A stretch of DNA of 64,000 nt, from assembly GCF_000300855.1 (NCBI RefSeq), contig NZ_ALJF01000023.1:1-64000 (forward strand), read 5' to 3'. A program made the position numbers and the translations under genes. Position 1 is the first letter of the stretch; each line of letters opens with the position of its first letter. Source of the DNA: Agrobacterium albertimagni AOL15. GTDB lineage: Bacteria; Pseudomonadota; Alphaproteobacteria; Rhizobiales; Rhizobiaceae. Below, one piece after another: positions 59,071 to 64,000 of the stretch. The notes below the pieces were generated by a model. The model saw only the letters and a list, made by a program, of their open reading frames with translations. It ran no database searches and had not been told where the DNA came from.

Positions 59071-59335
59071 CAGCCACACCCGGCCAGATCGACCTCATCC
59101 GCAAACAGAATAAGCGAAAATCGTCGTCAATCAATGCGTGTAGAGAATCAGTGTTTTGCGGCCTATCCGGGCTCCAAACGATTAGAACCGTTCGGTTCGA
59201 TTGTTGCCGTTTTCGCGACGCACAATTTGCCCTTTGGATAGCTTGGCATTAACTTCGGTATCATATAGCTACATCACACGCTTAACCGATGGCGGCTTTT
59301 TCAAGACGCCTTCCCGCCAATTCCGGAGGATCAGC

Positions 59336-60625
59336 ATGACGGACAAAAGCGCTTCTTTGAAACTCGGTGACAAGACGGTCGACCTGAGCGTCAAGGCCGG
59401 CACGATCGGCCCTGACGTCATCGACATCGGCGCCCTTTACAAGCACACGGGTACGTTCACCTACGATCCGGGCTTCACGTCCACGGCTTCCTGCGAATCC
59501 AAGATCACTTATATCGACGGCGACGAAGGCACGCTGCTGCATCGCGGCTATCCGATCGAACAGCTTGCCGAAAAGGGTGACTTCCTCGAGGTCTGCTACC
59601 TGCTGCTTTACGGCGAACTGCCGACGGCTGCGCAGAAGAAGGACTTCGACTATCGCGTCACGCACCACACCATGGTGCACGAGCAGATGAGCAAGTTCTT
59701 CTCCGGCTATCGCCGTGACGCCCATCCGATGGCGGTCATGGTCGGCACGGTCGGCGCGCTCTCCGCCTTCTATCACGACTCGACCGACATCACCGATCCG
59801 CATCAGCGCATGGTCGCTTCGCTGCGCATGATCGCCAAGATGCCGACGATCGCGGCCATGGCCTACAAGTATCATGTCGGCCAGCCCTTCGTTTATCCGA
59901 AGAATGATCTCGACTACGCATCGAACTTCCTGCGCATGTGCTTTGCCGTTCCCTGCGAAGAGTATCAGGTGAACCCGGTTCTGGCGCGCGCCATGGACCG
60001 CATCTTCATCCTGCATGCCGATCACGAGCAGAACGCATCGACCTCGACCGTACGTCTTGCCGGCTCGTCGGGCGCCAACCCGTTCGCCTGCATCGCGGCC
60101 GGCATTGCCTGCCTCTGGGGCCCTGCCCACGGCGGCGCCAACGAGGCAGCCCTCAACATGCTGATGGAAATCGGCTCGGTCGACCGCATCCCGGAATACA
60201 TCGCCAAGGCGAAGGACAAGAACGATCCGTTCCGTCTGATGGGCTTTGGTCACCGCGTCTACAAGAACTACGACCCGCGCGCCAAGATCATGCAGAAGAC
60301 CATGTACGAGGTCCTTGAAGCGACCGGCCATGGCGACGATCCGTTGATGAAGGTGGCACTCGAGCTGGAAAAGATCGCGCTCAACGACCCCTACTTCATC
60401 GACAAGAAGCTCTACCCGAACGTCGACTTCTATTCGGGCATCACGCTGCGTGCGCTCGGCTTCCCGACGACCATGTTCACCGTTCTCTTCGCGCTTGCCC
60501 GCACCGTCGGCTGGATCGCGCAATGGAACGAGATGATCGAGGATCCGCAGCAGCGCATCGGCCGTCCGCGTCAGCTCTATACCGGCGAGCCGAAGCGCGA
60601 CTACAAGGCGCTCTCCGAGCGCTGA
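59336..60625 (+). CDS. gltA: Citrate synthase
   Basis: 429 residues from ATG ([17 protein letters not shown]) after CCGGAGGA at 8 bases. It makes citrate from acetyl-CoA and oxaloacetate. Motifs [20 protein letters not shown] (active-site His), [13 protein letters not shown] and [15 protein letters not shown] are present. It is a type II bacterial enzyme by length. In several rhizobia gltX lies between comEC and gltA; here the gap is 265 bases with no such gene. Confidence 0.98.
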   Translation: MTDKSASLKLGDKTVDLSVKAGTIGPDVIDIGALYKHTGTFTYDPGFTSTASCESKITYIDGDEGTLLHRGYPIEQLAEKGDFLEVCYLLLYGELPTAAQKKDFDYRVTHHTMVHEQMSKFFSGYRRDAHPMAVMVGTVGALSAFYHDSTDITDPHQRMVASLRMIAKMPTIAAMAYKYHVGQPFVYPKNDLDYASNFLRMCFAVPCEEYQVNPVLARAMDRIFILHADHEQNASTSTVRLAGSSGANPFACIAAGIACLWGPAHGGANEAALNMLMEIGSVDRIPEYIAKAKDKNDPFRLMGFGHRVYKNYDPRAKIMQKTMYEVLEATGHGDDPLMKVALELEKIALNDPYFIDKKLYPNVDFYSGITLRALGFPTTMFTVLFALARTVGWIAQWNEMIEDPQQRIGRPRQLYTGEPKRDYKALSER

Positions 60626-60650
60626 GACTTTCTTCCATCTTCAGGTATCG

Positions 60651-60680
60651 AGAAGGCCGGCATTGTCCGGCCTTCTTTCG
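60651..60680 (+). terminator. Terminator of gltA
   Basis: AGAAGGCCGG-CATTGT-CCGGCCTTCT then TTTCG, 25 bases after the gltA stop. A clear rho-independent form. Confidence 0.85.
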
Positions 60681-60846
60681 TTGTGGCGACAGGCTGATTG
60701 CCTCCCTTATCGCAGGCGGCGATCAAACTCCCCGTGATGGGGGCGCATTTCGCCCTCCGATGCCTTCAATTCCCCGGAGCTTTGTTCTAAGGAAGTCAAC
60801 CTGCTTCGTCCCCGACGAAGATTTACAATGAGGTTTATGCGTCCCG

Positions 60847-62736
60847 ATGCTCGTCTTCTTGAGAAAAGCTTCCCGAACCCTGTTCGCCAAGATCTTGCTT
60901 CTGCTGCTCGTCCTGTCCTTTGGCGTCTGGGGCGTGTCGGCATCGCTATTCAGCAACACGTCCGACACTGTCGTTGCGGTTGGCGATCAAAGCGTCTCTT
61001 CGGCCGACTTCGCCTTTGCCTATCAGCGGCAGGTCGCCGACATGAGCAACCGGTTCGGGATGCAGCTCACGACCGAACAGGCCCGCGCCTTCGGCATCGA
61101 GTCCCAGGTGTTCTCGCAGCTTGCCGCCGGTGCTGCCCTCGACCAGCTGGCTGCTGACATGAACCTCGGTCTTTCCCAGGATCGTCTGGCGCAGCTGATT
61201 GCGGATGATCCGGCCTTCAAGAACTCTGCCGGAAGTTTCGATCGCGCACTGTTTTCCTCGCGTCTGCGCAATGCAGGGCTGCGCGAAGACGACTATATCG
61301 AGGAACGTTCCAAGGTCGCCATCCGCAGCCAGATCGTCGACGCGACTGCCGATGGCTTCGTAGCACCGAAGGTTCTGATCGACGCGATCAAGGCCTATCG
61401 CTACGAAAACCGCGACATCAACTACATCCTGCTCACCAATGCCAATATCGAGCTCATCAAGGCACCTGATGATGCGACCCTGGCAGCCTGGTTCGAGACG
61501 ACGAAGTCCGGTTACCGCGCACCGGAATATCGCAGCTTCAACTATGTGAAGCTGGAACCCTCCGACATTGCCGATAAGGCCTCCATCACCGACGAACAGA
61601 TTCGCGAAGACTACGAGCGCCGCAAGTCCTCCTACGAGATTGCCGGGACACGCACGATCGAGCAGTTGAGCTTCGAAAACCGCGAAATGGCGGAAGCAGC
61701 GGTTGAAGAACTCCAGAGCGGCACGAGCTTCGACCAACTCGTCACGGATCAGGGCAAGACCGCCGGTGACGTGCTGCTCGGCGAATTCACCCGCGACCGT
61801 CTGCCTGACCCGGCCCTTGCCGAGGCAGCCTTTGCAGTGACTGCCGAGGGCGGCACCACCGATGTCGTCGACGGCGCTCTCGGCCCGGTCATCCTGCGCG
61901 TCACCAATATCAAGGAAGGCCGCACCCAGAGCCTCGACGAGGTGAAGGAAGAGATCCGCGAAGCGCTGGCCGAACAGGCGGCGATCGCCGACCTGACATC
62001 GGTCCACGACCAGTTCGAAGATCTGCGGGCCGGTGGCTCGACGCTCAAGGAAGCGGCCGACCAGTTGAGGCTCCAGACCGTGACCGTCACCGATATCGAC
62101 CGCCGCGGGCTCGACAGTCGCGAGACGGAAGTTGCCGGCATTCCTGAACGGGACAAACTGCTCGCAGACGTCTTCCGCACCGAAATCGGTGTCGAAGCCT
62201 TGCCGGTCACCATGGGCAATAACGGTTTCATCTGGTTCGACGTCACCGACATCAAGGCCGAGCGCGATCGCGAACTCGCCGAAGTCCGCGAAAAGGCGAT
62301 TGCCGACTGGACCGCAGAACAGCAGCGCATAGCACTCGGTGCGAAGGCGGAGAGCCTGCGCCAGCGCGTCGCAGACGGCGGCACTCTGGAAGAAGTCGCG
62401 GCCGAACTCGGGCTTGCGGTCGAGAGCAAGGCTGGTGTCACCCGTCGCACCGAAGACGCGGTTCTTGGGCCCACAGCGATCACGGCCGCCTTCTCTGGCC
62501 CGCAGGGCACGGTCGCGACCGCTTCCGGCGGTGATCCCTCGACGCAGATCCTGTTGACGGTCACCGCCGTCCGTGACCAGCCTACCGGCGGCGTGCCGCT
62601 CAATGAGGATGAGCAGATCGCTCAGGTCGCGAACTCCGCAGGCGATGACATCCTCGACCAGATGGTCGGTCAGCTTCAGTCGGAATATGGCGTGACGATC
62701 AATCAGGCGCTGGCCCAGCAGGCCATCGTCCGGTAA
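60847..62736 (+). CDS. ppiD: PpiD-like periplasmic peptidyl-prolyl isomerase
   Basis: 629 residues. An N-terminal membrane anchor ([21 protein letters not shown]) is followed by a SurA_N-type chaperone domain, a parvulin-like rotamase region ([18 protein letters not shown] and [21 protein letters not shown]), and a C-terminal helical part. It folds outer-membrane and periplasmic proteins. Alternative starts are few. It lies 25 bases before trpD and so may share its transcript. Confidence 0.9.
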   Translation: MLVFLRKASRTLFAKILLLLLVLSFGVWGVSASLFSNTSDTVVAVGDQSVSSADFAFAYQRQVADMSNRFGMQLTTEQARAFGIESQVFSQLAAGAALDQLAADMNLGLSQDRLAQLIADDPAFKNSAGSFDRALFSSRLRNAGLREDDYIEERSKVAIRSQIVDATADGFVAPKVLIDAIKAYRYENRDINYILLTNANIELIKAPDDATLAAWFETTKSGYRAPEYRSFNYVKLEPSDIADKASITDEQIREDYERRKSSYEIAGTRTIEQLSFENREMAEAAVEELQSGTSFDQLVTDQGKTAGDVLLGEFTRDRLPDPALAEAAFAVTAEGGTTDVVDGALGPVILRVTNIKEGRTQSLDEVKEEIREALAEQAAIADLTSVHDQFEDLRAGGSTLKEAADQLRLQTVTVTDIDRRGLDSRETEVAGIPERDKLLADVFRTEIGVEALPVTMGNNGFIWFDVTDIKAERDRELAEVREKAIADWTAEQQRIALGAKAESLRQRVADGGTLEEVAAELGLAVESKAGVTRRTEDAVLGPTAITAAFSGPQGTVATASGGDPSTQILLTVTAVRDQPTGGVPLNEDEQIAQVANSAGDDILDQMVGQLQSEYGVTINQALAQQAIVR

Positions 62737-62761
62737 TCGTCGGCCAGAGGGGGAGCAGAGA

Positions 62762-63778
62762 ATGTCCGGGTTGAAGCCCTTCATCGCCAAGATCGCCACG
62801 CGCCAGCCGCTTTCGCGGCAGGAAGCAAGCGACGCCTTCGAAATCCTGATGTCGGGCGAAGCCAGCATGGCGCAGGTCGGCGGCTTCCTGATGGGGCTTC
62901 GGGTCCGCGGCGAAACCGTTGACGAGATTGCCGGGGCCGTGTCGATCATGCGCCAGAAGATGGTGCCGGTCGATGCTCCCGAGGATGCGATCGATATCGT
63001 TGGCACGGGCGGCGACGGGACCAATACCTACAACATCTCGACACTGGCGGCACTGATCGTAGCCGGAGCCGGCGTGCCAGTTGCGAAGCATGGCAATCGG
63101 GCGCTGAGCTCGAAATCGGGCACGGCCGATGCGCTGTCGCAGCTCGGCGTCAAACTCGACATCGAGCCGGACATGATCTCGCGCTGCATCCGCGAGGCCG
63201 GTATCGGCTTCATGTTTGCGCAGTTGCATCATCCGGCCATGCGGCATGTAGGCCCCGCCCGCGTCGAACTCGGGGCGCGGACCATCTTCAACATCGTCGG
63301 GCCGCTTTCGAGCCCTGCCCGCGTCAAGAAGCAGCTCTTCGGCGTCTACTCGCCGGAATGGCTCGTTCCCGGCGCGGAAGCGTTGCGCGATCTCGGCCTC
63401 ACCAGTGCCTGGGTCGTGCATGGCAGCGGGCTGGACGAAATCACCACGACCGGACCGAGCCAGGTGGCCGAACTGAAGGACGGCGAAATCCGGACCTTCG
63501 AGCTGACACCGGACGATTTTGGCGTTGAGACCGTTTCTCTCGACGCGATCAGGGGTGGCGATGGTACTGTTAACGCAGCCGCTTTGCGGGACGTACTGGG
63601 TGGCGCCAAGACCGCCTATCGCGACGTGGCACTCTGCAACGCCGCCGCTTCGCTCGTTGTCGCCGGCAAGGCAAAGGACGTGACCGAGGGCATGCATCTC
63701 GCAAGCCAATCGCTGGACACGGGCAGTGCGGCACGGGCTCTCGACACGCTGATCACCATTTCCAACTCTGCCGCTTAA
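62762..63778 (+). CDS. trpD: Anthranilate phosphoribosyltransferase
   Basis: 338 residues. It transfers phosphoribose to anthranilate in tryptophan synthesis. Glycine-rich substrate site [20 protein letters not shown], then [23 protein letters not shown], is typical. It is followed 16 bases later by trpC. Confidence 0.97.
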   Translation: MSGLKPFIAKIATRQPLSRQEASDAFEILMSGEASMAQVGGFLMGLRVRGETVDEIAGAVSIMRQKMVPVDAPEDAIDIVGTGGDGTNTYNISTLAALIVAGAGVPVAKHGNRALSSKSGTADALSQLGVKLDIEPDMISRCIREAGIGFMFAQLHHPAMRHVGPARVELGARTIFNIVGPLSSPARVKKQLFGVYSPEWLVPGAEALRDLGLTSAWVVHGSGLDEITTTGPSQVAELKDGEIRTFELTPDDFGVETVSLDAIRGGDGTVNAAALRDVLGGAKTAYRDVALCNAAASLVVAGKAKDVTEGMHLASQSLDTGSAARALDTLITISNSAA

Positions 63779-63794
63779 GGGTAAACTTCAGACC

Positions 63795-64000
63795 ATGACC
63801 GATATCCTGAAGCGCATCGAAACTTACAAACGGGAAGAAATTGCGGCTGCCAAGGCTGCCGTCTCGCTGTCGGAACTCAAGGACCGGATCGCGAGCCAGG
63901 ACGCGCCGCGCGGCTTTTACCGATCGCTTCTGCGTGCCCGGGAGGAAGGCCGGTTCGGCCTCATTGCCGAGATCAAGAAGGCGAGCCCCTCCAAGGGGCT
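63795..64000 (+). CDS. trpC: Indole-3-glycerol phosphate synthase (5' part, cut by window end)
   Basis: First 68 codons ([20 protein letters not shown] ... [14 protein letters not shown]). The lysine-rich [12 protein letters not shown] is the TrpC signature for catalytic and phosphate residues. It makes indole-3-glycerol phosphate in the step after TrpD and the isomerase. Confidence 0.95.
   Translation, partial: MTDILKRIETYKREEIAAAKAAVSLSELKDRIASQDAPRGFYRSLLRAREEGRFGLIAEIKKASPSKG

Overview
This window is most likely chromosomal DNA of an alphaproteobacterium of the order Rhizobiales, probably family Rhizobiaceae. The evidence is conserved gene blocks: dusB-ntrB-ntrC-ntrY-ntrX-trkA-dat-hfq-hflX, pdhA-pdhB-pdhC-lpd-lipA, a cysG-DUF2849-cysI-DUF934 sulfite-reduction operon, an ispDF fusion, and a lexA gene preceded by the GAAC-N7-GAAC box typical of rhizobia. 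Base composition is GC-rich throughout. I see no tRNA, rRNA, CRISPR array, insertion sequence or prophage.

Layout. (1) 1-8687, minus strand: one giant open gene, cut off by the window start, encoding a non-classically secreted protein with two animal-type haem peroxidase domains, three RTX calcium-repeat blocks and cadherin-like repeats. (2) 8688-11107: a NarX/DesK-type sensor kinase and a convergent NarL/FixJ-type response regulator, with a perfect 10-bp dyad between the giant gene and the kinase and a CtrA-like site before the regulator. (3) 11579-11962: two tandem, paralogous ~40-residue membrane microproteins. (4) 12001-14454: cobQ, then a mostly gene-free stretch with two terminator hairpins and a possible small RNA. 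(5) 14455-18782: a glycine-betaine/proline-family ABC transporter followed by betaine-homocysteine methyltransferase behind a 10+2+10 palindrome. (6) 18854-23810: fpr and the sulfite reductase/siroheme operon. (7) 24080-26745: deaminase, mazG and a flavin monooxygenase. (8) 26645-29018: bchE-bchJ, two bacteriochlorophyll-pathway genes with no other photosynthesis gene nearby, behind a perfect FixK/FnrN-type box and a TGT-N12-ACA dyad. (9) 29103-43460: hflX/hfq, dat, trkA, the ntr regulatory genes, dusB, ispDF, pncC, ratA and a small kinase. (10) 43532-51269: lipoate synthase and the pyruvate dehydrogenase complex, with a second perfect FNR/FixK-type box at 46742. (11) 51419-64000: ftsB-like gene, eno, kdsA, a VOC protein, a DUF1003 protein, lexA, comEC, gltA, ppiD, trpD and the start of trpC.

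How the genes work together. The ntr block senses and transmits nitrogen status. pdhABC-lpd-lipA makes acetyl-CoA and its lipoyl cofactor, next to enolase (upstream) and citrate synthase (downstream). The betaine-type transporter plus Bmt could recycle homocysteine to methionine using imported methyl donors. CysG supplies the siroheme used by CysI. The parts that look accessory or unusual are the giant peroxidase with its two-component neighbours and microproteins, and the oxygen-regulated bchE-bchJ pair.
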